A stretch of 36,773 nucleotides of DNA, taken from contig CANFOQ010000030.1 in assembly GCA_947448745.1 (NCBI GenBank), forward strand, positions 1-36,773, read 5' to 3'. Each line of letters opens with the position of its first letter. The first letter of the stretch is position 1. Source of the stretch: Comamonadaceae bacterium. GTDB lineage: Bacteria; Pseudomonadota; Gammaproteobacteria; Burkholderiales; Burkholderiaceae_C. Of the stretch, positions 9,760 to 21,900 are shown piece after piece. Below the pieces are notes generated by a model. It saw only the letters and a list, made by a program, of their open reading frames with translations, made no database searches and was not told the DNA's origin. Position numbers and translations under genes: made by a program.

Positions 9760-9980
9760 AAACCCCCGATTAATACGGGCAGTTACTTCCGGTTTCTCTG
9801 CCTGTTCATGCCTCAAATCACACCTCAAATTTTTAGAATTCCCAATTAAATCAACAAAAGCAAGAAATTCATTTATTACAACAAGCTTCAGGTTTGTTTG
9901 AATTTTTTGCAGGTCTGCCGAATCCAAATTCGATAGAGCCCACGCAAGTGGGATGTTGATGGTCGATTCTTGAGGTGGTC
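9760..9980 (+). promoter_or_regulatory. AT-rich leader/promoter region of the giant adhesin gene
   Basis: This 221-bp gap has no gene and is clearly more AT-rich than its surroundings. It contains a direct repeat CCTCAAAT at 9811-9818 and 9823-9830 (12-bp period), an inverted repeat CGAAT-CCAA-ATTCG at 9919-9932, and a hairpin CCCAC-GCAA-GTGGG at 9939-9952 with a GNRA-type loop. A Shine-Dalgarno GAGG (9972-9975) lies 5 bases before ATG 9981. No -10/-35 pair is convincing by eye. A weak CCCG/CGGG stem just after the DUF3297 stop lacks a T-run. Confidence 0.55.
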
Positions 9981-12900
9981 ATGGCTTATTTGCTGGGTTT
10001 GAAAAATCAACAAGCGCGGGTTTGGGCCGCAACCGAACTGGCAGCCCCAGGTCAAGGCGTGCCCGCTGTGCAGCCGCGCTATGTGTTGCTGGATGCGGTC
10101 ACCAAACGTCCTGTGCCGGGCCAGCAAATTCGCCGCCAGGGCAAGGCCTTGCAAATTTGGGTGGACGGCAAGTTGGTGTTGGTCTTGCCCGCCTTTTTTG
10201 CACCAGCGCAAGACGCTGAATCATTGGCGGATGCGCACGGCAGCGCTGTGGTGGATGAGAAGTCGACCCTTCAGCTGATAGATTCTGATGAACCTTTGTC
10301 AGTCGATGTTCCTCAAGATCAGGCTTGGGACACTGAGGCTGCGCTTCCTTTGTCCGAGCTGGCAGTCAACCCTACAAGCTGGCGCGAAAGCGATTTGTGG
10401 GCGCAAGCCAGCAACACAGAAACGCTTGCCAATGCCACCATGACCGATGCTGCCAGTGGCGCAGCCAGTGCCGCTCCGTCAGGTGCTGTCAGCACCACGG
10501 TCACAGGCTCGGTCTCCGGCATGGGTTTGGGCGCGGCAGGTTTGTTGGTGGGCATGAGCGCCATTGGTGGCCATGTGAACGACAAGGTATCCGTGGTTCC
10601 TGGCTCAGGTGGCGGCTCAGGTGGCGGCTCAGGTGGCGGCTCAGGTGGTGGCTCAGGTGGTGGCTCAGGTGGTGGCTCCCAGACGGTAACCAGTCAGGGC
10701 AGCGGTGCATTTACCGCCGGGCCTGCGGTGGCGGGCAACGGTTTGCACATGCTGGTCTACCGTGCTGATACCGGCGCATTGCTGGAAGACGTCAAGGTAG
10801 CCGACGATGGCAGCTACAGCTTCACCACCACCTTTGTGGGTGTGGTGATCTTGGTCATTCAGGATGTGGATGCCGACCCCGACAACCCCGGCATGGACTA
10901 CATGGACGAGGCCGGTGGCTTGGTGGACTTGTCAGTGGACTTGCGCTCCATCGCAGTGCTTGGTGCCACGGGTGGCGCCGTGACGGCGAACGTGACGCCC
11001 TTGACTGAAATTGCCGCCACCATCGCCACGGGCAAATCGGCAGCACAAGCCGCAGCGGCAGGCTACACCGAAGCCACACTCACCCCGACAGCCGTGGTCA
11101 ACACCAACAAAGCCTTGGCCAAGGTGCTGGGTTTGGGCGACAACTTTGACATCACAAGCGCTTCGGTGGCACCCACGACCAACGCTGACGGCACCGCCAA
11201 CAGCGCATCCAACGACTATGGCCGCGTACTGGCGGCCTTGTCCCATGCAGGGGACTTGTCGAACGTGATCGCCACCATGGCGGCAGGCATCCAAGTGGAC
11301 GCCAGTGGCACTGCAAGCTTCAGCGCGGACGCGGGCAGCGCGGCGCAAGTCTTGATGGCGCAAGGCATGGCCGAGGCTGAAACCGCGCAAGGCATTTCCT
11401 TCTCCAGCCTGCCAGCGTTACAAACCGTGAAGACCGCCGCAGTCAAAGCCTATGGCAGTGTGTTGATTGCCAACATGCTGAAAGCGGCCGACGTGTTGGG
11501 CACCGACCTCACCGACCAACTCACGTCAGCCAAGACAGCGCAAAAAACACAAACCACCGAATGGGACACCCTGAGCAATGCTTGGGTCAACAACAGCACA
11601 CTGAATGCCAACAGTGCATGGTTTGAAGCTGTCAATGCCAACAAGGGCCGTTTTGACAATGCCTTGGGGCAGGCCTTCAACAAAAATGTGGGGCAACTCA
11701 ATGCGGCCCAAAGCTTGTTGGACAACGACAAACTGAGTGACGCTACACACGCCAGAGCCCAAGCCTCTTATGACCAAGCGCTTGCCAGCATGCAATTGCA
11801 AGCGCAAACCGCGTTGGACCGGGTTGAATTGCAAGGCCTGAAGCAAGCCGACATGGCCTCCGACTGGGTCAACGGCCAAACCGATGCGCTGGCTCGATTG
11901 AGCAGCAACCTGACGCAGTTGTCGCAAGAACTGGCAGCTGACAAATTGACGGCACAGGCTTGGCAACAGTCCATGACCGACTGGGCAACCGCGCAAAAAA
12001 ACCTCAACAGTGCGCAAGCACAAACCAAACCCTCCGCGACAGCTGTGCAGAGCGCACAAAGCAACTTGAATGCGGCCAAGCAAAGCGTGTCGCAAGCGGA
12101 ATCGACCTCAGCCGATCAAGCAGCCACAGACTTGGCGGCTTGGAAGTTGATTGCATTGCGACGCCAAGCCTTTGAAGACAACCCCAGCTCGCAAACCGAG
12201 TATGCATGGCAACAAGCGCTGGCCACTGAAGCCACGCAAGTGCAGGGCGACCACCTGGCCAGCCTGGTGTTGGCTGAGGCCTTGAACAGCAACAACAAGG
12301 CCAATGTCAAAGTGGCCATGTTGACCGCCTACAACCGTGCCGCCACCGACAGGGTGTTTGCCGATGCGCTGAGCCAAGCCATGGACGATGGGCGTGGAGC
12401 CGATATTGATGTGTTGCAACAGTTTGCAGCGGACAAGGCTGAAGTCGACAAGCTTTTGAGCGATGCCTTGGTGGCCAAGCAGGCCGATGCCAAGCATGAT
12501 CAAGCTCAGGTTTTGGAAAATTTGCTGAGTGCACAAGCCGCCTCTGAAAAATTGGCGGCTCAGGCTTGGCGCAACGCTGACGCAGACCTTGGCAGCCCTG
12601 CATTTGATGCCTTGGTGGCGAAAAACGCCTCCAACAAGGTGCTGGTTCATTTGATGCTGGACGCCTTTGTCAAGCAAGACCAAGCACAAGCCGATTTGGT
12701 GGTGAATTCAAGTGATGCAGATGCTTTGAAACTCTTAAAGCGTTCTGAGGACATCGTTGACAGCGTGGTTAAAACCTTCAGCCAAGAAGCGCTTTACCAA
12801 GTGCAAGTGGCCATGAACAAGGTGTTGCGCATTGATGAGCACCCGGACAGCAACAGCAACATAGCAGCCTTCGACGCGTTCGATTTGCCGCAAGAAGTGG

Positions 12901-15900
12901 TCACGCTGGGGATTCCAGAAATCAGTGATTTGAACTGGTCTTTGGTGTTGGACGCCAACCACCCCGATGCAAGCCTGTTCACCTTGAGTGCCACTGGTGA
13001 GTTGCAGTTCACGCCAGCACCAGACTACGAAAGCTCAACGCAAAAAACCTTCAGCTTGTTGGTGAAAATGCAGGATGCGCAGGGCCATTTTGTGACCCAG
13101 ACCATCACGGTCAACATGGGCAATGTGAATGAAGCGCCAACCGCTGTGGGCACAGTCGCCGATCAAACCCTGGCCAAGGGTCGCAGCTTCAGCTTGGATG
13201 TGTCCCAAGCTTTTAACGATGTGGACACCAACGACAGCCTGCGCTTCAGTGCAGAAGGTTTGCCAGAGGGCTTGCGCATTGACAACCACGGTGTGATCGT
13301 GGGCAACCCCAGCAGTTTGCAAGACGCAACAACTGTCACCATCACCGCCACCGATGCCGGCGGCTTGAGCGTGAGCCAGTCCTTTGACGTGCAGGTGTTG
13401 GAAGCCCCATCCATGCAATCTGTGGCACCTGCTTTGAACAGCAAGATCTTGGTGAAAGCGGGCGACACGGTTCAGTTGGTGGTCAACACCACAGAAGCCT
13501 TGACCCTGGGTGGTAACGGCACGCCCAGTTTGTTGCTGACCTTCAATGGCATGAATTTGGAAGCGCAGTTTGTCAAGCTTGACCGCGCAGAAATGACGTT
13601 CAGTTTCGCAGCGCCCGCCATGTTTGATCAGGGTGAGTTGCAAGTGGTTGACGGCCATGCCTTGAGCGTGACGGCCTTGAACTTGAATGGCAGCACCTTG
13701 GTTGGCACCACATCGGGTTTGGCGTTTGAAACGTTGTGCTCATCACCCTTGACCACAAACGCCATCAGCTTGGACAACACGGCACCTGTGGCACCCCAAT
13801 TGCAGCTCAACGACAAAGGCTATGACAACACCGATGGTTTGAGCCATGCCACCAGCGTGCTGGTGTCTGGGATAGAAACCGGTGCCACTTGGGAATACTC
13901 CTTGGACAACGGCAGCACCTGGAAAACAGGCGGGCTGTTGCCCAACAATGCAGGGTCGGGTTTTGCACTGAGTGATGAACAGACTTATGCATCAGGTTCT
14001 GTTCAAGTGCGGCAAACCGATGCGGTGGGCAATGTCTCGGAGGTCACCAGCTCGGCCATGGACTGGCAGATTGACAACACCGCGCCCACGGTCAGCTTGA
14101 GCACCACCACCAGCAGCTTGAACGCCCTTGATGGGTCCGCTACCTTGACGCTGCAATTCAGCGAAGCGCCTGGTAACTTGCCCGTCGTTACCTGCGCAGC
14201 GGGCCGCGTGTCAGCTTGGACCCAGGGCAGCAGCGACAAAGAGTACAGCGCCACCTTCACGCCGTTTCCAGATCAAGAAGTCACCGCCCAATTCAGCTTG
14301 GGCGCTTGGTATGACAAAGCGGGCAATGTGGGCTCGACCACCACCAGCATCAGCATTGACGTGGACACCAAACCACCCTTGCCCCCCAGCATGACGCTGA
14401 CCGACACGGGACGAACGATTGATGACAGTGTGACTTCGAATGCGGTCATCACGGTGGGGCAGTTGGAAGCAGGCGCCAGTTGGCAATACAGCCTTGACGG
14501 TGGAGTCAATTGGAAAGATGGCCAAGGCAGTAGCTTTGGTTTGGATACAGATTCTTCAACAGGTCTGGGCTACTACGCCCTTGGCATGGTGCAGGTGCGA
14601 CAAACCGATGCCGCTGGCAACACATCTTTGGCCACACCCTCCAGCAAGGCATGGCTGGTCGACACCTCCGCACCCACCACCTCGGTGAACTCGCTGACGA
14701 ATGACAACGTGTTGAACATCTCCGAACGCGACGGTGGTGTGGCCGTCAGCGGCGTCAGCAACGGCGCACAGTTTGGCGACCAGGTCTTGGTTGTGTGGAA
14801 TGGCACCAGCCATAGCACCACGGTGCAGGCCGATGGCAGCTGGATGGTGGGCTTCAACAAAGACCAATTGCCAGTAGGCGAATTGCAAAGCGACATCACA
14901 GTCACCATCACCGATTTGGCGGGCAACAGCAGCGACACCACGGTCACCGTGGGCGTGGATACCGTGGCCCCCTTCTTGGCCTTGCCAGCAGCCTCCATGC
15001 CCAGCGATTTGAATGGCTGGGCTGTGCATGTGAGCAACGCGGTGGCAGACAACATCTTGAATCTTTTTGAGTTGACCGCCATCAACTCGGGAACAACCTG
15101 GTCCTTGTCCGGCGTCACCACCGCCGAAGCGGGCCAAAGCATCACCATGGTGTTGGACGGACACAGATTCACCGGAAGTGTGAGCGCAGGTGCCTCCCGC
15201 GATTTCACGAACATGTGGACGGTGACCGATCAAACCAATGGCAATGATGTGGCCAGCGTGCTGGCTGGTTTGGTCCATGGCAGCACTTACACCCTGCAAG
15301 TGCAAGGTCAAGATGCGGCCGGCAACTTTTCGGCTTGGAATGAGAGCCTCTTGGCGGTCAAGCTCTACCCGCCTGATGTGCCCACCGTGGCCACCCTCAA
15401 AACCAACAGCTTGACACCCACCCTCAGCGGCAAGGCGATGAAAGACACCAGCCAAGTCGATGCTTACGGTGACAAGATTTACAGCAGCTTGGAAGATGGT
15501 GACTCGTTGAAAGTGACGGTGGCCGGTCAAGACTTTGATCTGAATTTGGCCGGACAAAACAGCGATGGCCCCTTGTCTTACAACCCCAGCACGCAGGAAT
15601 GGCTTTTGGACCTGAGTGCTTATAAGGACAGCAACGGTGATGTGATCGCACTTGTCACTGAGGGCGTGTTGGACATCAAGGTGCAGGTAAGCGCTGTGGG
15701 CTATTTGCTGCCGATTGAAGACAAGAGCAGCAACGAAGTGATGGTCAACACCACCGCACCCACCATCACTTGGGACAGCGTGGCCTTGGATGACACGGTC
15801 AATGCCAGTGAAACCATCAGCGCCGTCTCACTCAGTGGCACGGTCAGCGACATGGTTGCCGGAAGTCCAGTGAACTGGGCCATTGGCAAACCGATGGACG

Positions 15901-18900
15901 TGAGCATGAGCATGAACGGCCAAACCCAAGTTTGGCAAACCACCGTGAATGCCGATGGCCATTGGTCGGTGCAACTCACTTCGGCCCAGGCCCAGGCCTT
16001 GGGGCAAGGAAATGCCACCGTCACCGCCAGCATGGTGAGTGTGTTTGGCAACAGCGCTTCGCAACTTCATGGCTTCAGCGTGGACACCGTGGCACCCAGC
16101 TTGACGCTGACCACGCCAGCCGATGTCAACCTCAGTGTCAACGAAACCGCTGGATGGTCCACAGCATTGCAGGTGAGTGACAGCACTTCTGGGCTTGGCC
16201 CGGTGGAAGCGTTTTTGTTGCAAGGCCAAAGCCTGCTTGCGCAACTCAGCTTGACCCAAGATTCGGATAGCCATTGGAACAGCGTTCAGGGTGCGTGGTT
16301 TGACAACGGCCAAGCCAAAGATCTGACGACCTTGGCTGACGGCGACTACACCGTGCAAGTGGTGGCCAAAGACGTGGCCGGCAACAGCACCGTGCAATCT
16401 CTGAAATTGCAGATTGACCAAACCGCACCCACCGTTGCGTGGTCGGTCAGCAGCACGCAATTGGGTAAAAACCAAACCGCCGAGGTCACCATGACGTTGA
16501 GTGAAACGGTGCCCCACTTGCCAGTGCTCAACCCTTCTGCTGGCCAGTTGTCTGCTTGGGCAGTGGTGCCCAACAGTTCAGGCTTGCAGTACAAAGCCAT
16601 CTTCACACCCCCTTCAAACAGTGGGGGAACCGTCAATTGGGACATGGCTGCTTGGGCCGACAAGGCGGGCAATGAGGGTTCACCGAACACGCTGCCAGCG
16701 TCGATCGACTTTGACACGCTTGACCCGACGGTGCAAAGCTTTGCGTTGGTCAATGCGCTCAACAAACCGCTCAAAACCACCGAGACGGTGGACATTGAAG
16801 TCCGCTTCAGTGAGGCGCTGACAGTCAACGGTTCCCCTGGTTTGAGTTTGCAAGTCGGATCGCAAACACGTTCAGCCAACTATGTGGGCGCCAAGTCCGG
16901 GGATGCTTCGGTGCTGGTGTGGCGCTATACGGTGCAAGCAGGGGACAACGATGCCGATGGCATCAGCATCGCTGCCAATGCCTTGAGCCTGGGCAACAAC
17001 GTCAGCATCAAAGACAGCATGGGCAACACCGCGGACTTGAGTCACCTGGCACCCACAGCCTTGACCCAAGTGCTGGTGGACACCATCGCGCCCACCGTGA
17101 CTTTGTCGCTGACGAGTGCCGACACGACTTTGGCCAGCGGCGAGTCGGCCAGCCTGCAAATCAAATTCAGCGAGAAACCGACGTCCTTGCCGACGCTGAG
17201 CGCCACCTTGGGCAGCTTGGGTCTGTGGACCAAGATCGATGACACCACCTACAACCTGGATTTCACCCCCGACGCCAATATCAGCAGTGGCAATGTGCTG
17301 TTCAGCTTGGGCGATTGGACGGATGCTGCGGGCAATGCCGGCACCAAAGGGGCGTTGGCATTGGCGAGCAGCAAGACCCTCAGTGTGGACACGGTGGCAC
17401 CCAACGTCACTGCGGTCACTGACCAAACCGCGTCGGTGACCAATGCCGACATCAGCTTTGAAGTCAGCTTGAGCGAGGCCATCAGTGGTACCTGGTCGAC
17501 AAGCCATTTCACAGCCAGCAACGGCACCGTGAAATCTGTGACGCCCATGGCAGGCAACAAACTGACCGTGGTGGTGACGCCAGCCACCAACACAGAAAAC
17601 GCTTCCGTTGCTTTGTCCTTGGTGGGCAGCACGCTCAAAGATGCAGCGGGCAACGCCTTGGTCAACCAAGACTTGAGCAGCAAGGACAGCCAAGCCATTG
17701 ACACCAAAGCGCCAACAGTCAGCAGTGTGGTGATGAGTGGTAGCAGCGCTTCGGGCTTTTACAAAGCAGGCGATGAGATTCTTGTCTCGGTGCAAATGAG
17801 TGAAGCGGTGACCGTCACTGGTGTGCCGCAAGTGGCCTTGGACCTGGGCGGCAGTCAAAACCGCCAAGCCGTTTACGACAGTGGCAGTGGCAGCGATACC
17901 TTGTTGTTCAAGTACACGGTGCAACCCAATGACAACGATGCCGATGGCGTTGTTGTCAGCGCGAACGCATTGAACCTGCCTGCGTACAGTGCACTGCGGG
18001 ATACAGCAGGCAATGCCGCCACGCTGAGCCATGCCGCCTTGGTTGCCAACAGCCAATTCAAAGTGGATACGGTGCTGCCCTTGGTGGCCATCAGCAGTGA
18101 CAAAACCCAACTGCCTGCTGGCGCATCTGCCAATTTGACCTTCACCTTCAGCGAGGACCCAGGCACCAGTTTCAGCATGGACGATATCGTCGTCAAAGGC
18201 GGCTTTCTAAGCAACGTGCAAGGTTCAGGGCTGACACGCACCGCCACTTTCACACTGTCACCCGCTTTCAACGGTGAAGCTTTTGTGTCGGTGGCCAATG
18301 AAGTCTTCACTGATGCTGCTGACAACCTGAATGCCGATGGTGCAGAAGCCAACAACAGTGTGAAATGGTGGGCCGACTCCTTTGCCCCCACCGCATCCAT
18401 CAGCGCTGGTGCTTTCAACAACAGCCAAACAGTCCAAGTGCAAAGCAGCGAGCTGGGCAAGCTGTATTTGGTGCGCCAAGACGTGGCGGTCTATGCCACA
18501 GTCAATGGCGTTTTGGCGGGCGATGTGGCCAACATCACTGGTGCAGCGACTGACAAGTGGAACCTGGTCGACATCAGCACTGCCAATCAAAACACGCCGT
18601 TGGCCTTGACCGGTTTGAGTGAAGGTGTTTATCGCGCATTCTCGGTGGACGCGGTGGGGAATCTATCCTGGGATTCCGCTCAAACGGTGACCGTGGACAA
18701 CAATTCACCGACCATCAGCGGCGGCGGTGTGGCCAGTGTTTTGGAAAACAGGCTCGCCACCACCGTGGTGTACACCACCCAAGCCAGCGACACCATGGCC
18801 ACAAGCTTGACTTACAGCTTGGCAGGCGTCGACGCTGCTTTATTTCAGATCAGTGCCAGCGGTCAGGTGACCCTGAAAAACAGCGCCAATTACGAAACCA

Positions 18901-21900
18901 AGCCAAGCTACGATTTCACGGTGCAAGTGTTCGATGGCGTGAACACCTCCGAACAAGCGGTGACACTGTCGGTGACCAACGTGAATGAAGCGCCCAGCGC
19001 TGCCGACAAAACCATCACCATCAATGAGGATGCGAGCCGAACCTTCAGCGCAACTGACTTTGGATTTGCTGACACCACGGGAGAGAACAACACCCTGTTG
19101 GCAGTCAACATCCTCAGCTTGCCCGCCAATGGCAGGTTGACTTTGTCGGGTACTGCGGTGAATTCTGGTGACAGCATCCTCGCCACCAATTTAGGCAACT
19201 TGGTGTTCACGCCTGCAGCCAATGCCAATGGCAACAACTACGCGAGTTTCAGCTTCACTGTGCAAGACAATGGCGGCACAGCCAATGGCGGCGCAGACAC
19301 CAGCAGCGCCAAAACCATCACCTTCAATGTGACGCCTGTGAATGACGCGCCCACCTTGGCGTCGGTGGCCACACTCCAAGATTTCACAGAAGATATTTAC
19401 AAAGAAATCACCTACGCAAATTTGGCATCTGCGGCCGATGAAGCCGACGTGGATGGCGACACTTTGAGTTTCAAAATCACGTCGATCAGCTCAGGCAGCT
19501 TGCAAAAGTGGAATGGTTCAACCTGGACAGATGCAAGCATCGGTACGACCTTGGCTGCGAGCGAAAAGTTCCAATGGAAAGCGGACCCCAATGCCAATGG
19601 CCTGTTGAATACCTTCAATGTTCAGGCTTCTGACGGTGTCTTGTTGTCTGGAACAGATGTGCAAGTGAAAGCCAATGTGGCTGCGGTGAATGATGCGCCC
19701 ACCTTCACAGCCATGAGCGCCGCCGTGGACACCACGCTGGAAGACAACGAGGTGGTCATCACCTTCAATGAATTGTTGACCCAGGCCGATGAGGCCGATG
19801 TGGACGGCAAAGTGTCCAGCTTTGTCATCAAAACCATCAGTTCTGGCACTTTGAAGATTGGTACCAGCCTGGGCTCAGCTGTTGCTGTTGATATTGCTGA
19901 CAACACCAAGAACACCATCAATGCGAGCACGAATTTGTACTGGACGCCTGGCGCGAATGACAACGGCACGCTGAATGCTTTCACCATGGTGGCAAAAGAC
20001 AATGGTGGCACAGAGTCATCCACGCCCGTGCAAGTACAGGTGAACGTGACCGCCGTCAATGACGCACCCATCTTGATTGGTGCGATGCCAACTTTCACGG
20101 CTGTGAATGAAGACAGTGCCAACACCACCGCCGTGAGTTTGAATCTGTCAGGTGTGTCTTTCACTGCAGGCCCCAGCAACGAGTCTGCGCAGACGCTGAG
20201 CTACAGCGTCACCACCATTCCAAATTTCATGACCTTGTGGAAGGCTGATGGCACGACACAGGTGCTGACCAGCACCACGGGCTTGAGCTTGGCAGACATC
20301 CAAGGCTTGAAATACAAAACTGTGGCCAACCAATCTGGCAGTGGCAACATTGTGTTCACAGTGACGGACGGTGTCGACACATCCAACGGGGGTGCCAACA
20401 CCGTGACTGCAAATTTGGGAGTGACGGTCAACGCAGTGAACGATTTGCCCACCCTCACTGCGGGCTTGCCAAGCGCGGTCTTGGTCGAGGCCTCTGGAAC
20501 GTCTAACAACACGCCGGGCATCGCCAGCGCCAGCATTCAACTGAGCAAAAGCGATGTGGAAGCCGGTCTGAGTTACGACAGCACATATTTGACAACCAAT
20601 GGTTGGAGTACCGCCGACAGCGGCTTCACATATACCAAGGCAGGCACCTACGGTACGGCCACCTTGACTTTGGCGACCGATGTGGTGAGCTATGCCTTGG
20701 ACAACAGCAAGGCAGCCACCCAAGCCCTGACCAACTCGCCAGACCCCACCACCGTGTCAGACAGTTTCAACGTGCAGGTGAAAGACGCTGCGTCTGCCAC
20801 AGCCACTGTGAGCATCAAGTTTGACATCAACGGCATCAACGACAAGCCCACGATTGCCGCACCGTCTGTCATCACACTCACCGATTCCAACCTACCCAAC
20901 AGCTATGGCTTGAGCTTTGGCAACTTGAGTGGCACGGATGCCGAAGGCAGCAGCTTGAGCTATGGCATCACGCAAGGCACAACGGGTGGCAAAGACTTGT
21001 TCAATCCCACGTCCACCGTGGGCGGCACTGTTGCCTACGACGTGAAAAAAACCGGTGTGTATGGCAACTTGTACTTGATCAGCACCAGCGGCGCCTATGT
21101 GTACGTGCCCAACAACGCGGCCATCAATGCCTTGACCGCAGGCAGCACGGCCAGCGAGGTGTTTGAGTTGTCAGCGACCGATGGTGATTTGGTGTCCACC
21201 CAAAACCTGACCGTCAATGTGACCGGTGCCAGTGAATCGGCCATGGTGACCAACAATGTGGTCAGTTTGAGCATGGGTTCAGCAGTCACCACTACACCCT
21301 ACACGCTGAACACGTTAGCCACCTCCAAAACCTTGAGCATCAGTGATTTTGGTTTGAGCGATGCAGAGAGCGACACCACCGCTTCGATTGTGTTCACAAG
21401 CTTGCCAACCAAGGGCGGTTTGTATTTTGACAACTCAGTCAACGCGTTGACTGTCAATTCAGTCGTCAGTTGGACGGACATCCTTAACAGTAAATTGGTC
21501 TACAAGACGGAGCCAAGTGCAAGTGGCAGCAGTTATGCCACCATCGGTTTCAAAGTGCAGGACGGCACCTACACCAGTGGCATCAAAGCCCTGACCTTGA
21601 ACGGCCCGACCATTGTTGCTGCGAATGCTGGTGTACTCACAGAATACGTGAACATTGGTGCATTGACGGCTGCCAATGGCAAACAAATCACCAGCCAAGT
21701 GACACTGGAAGCTTGGGTGAGGATGGACAGCGCAACAAATGCGCTCCAAAGTGTCAATTGCCGCATTTTTGACTTGAGTAACGGCGCTAACACCAACAAT
21801 ATCATTTTGTCGAATGGTTATTTTCGTTTGCACAATGGTGCTACGAACCTTGGCAACATTGACTTTGGCGCCATACCGGCCAACAAATGGGTGCACCTTG

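Noticed and set aside
10608-10679. Possible CRISPR-like or phase-variable repeat array
   Set aside because: There are no spacers, and the 12-bp unit keeps the frame, so it is a coding minisatellite and cannot switch the gene off by frameshift.
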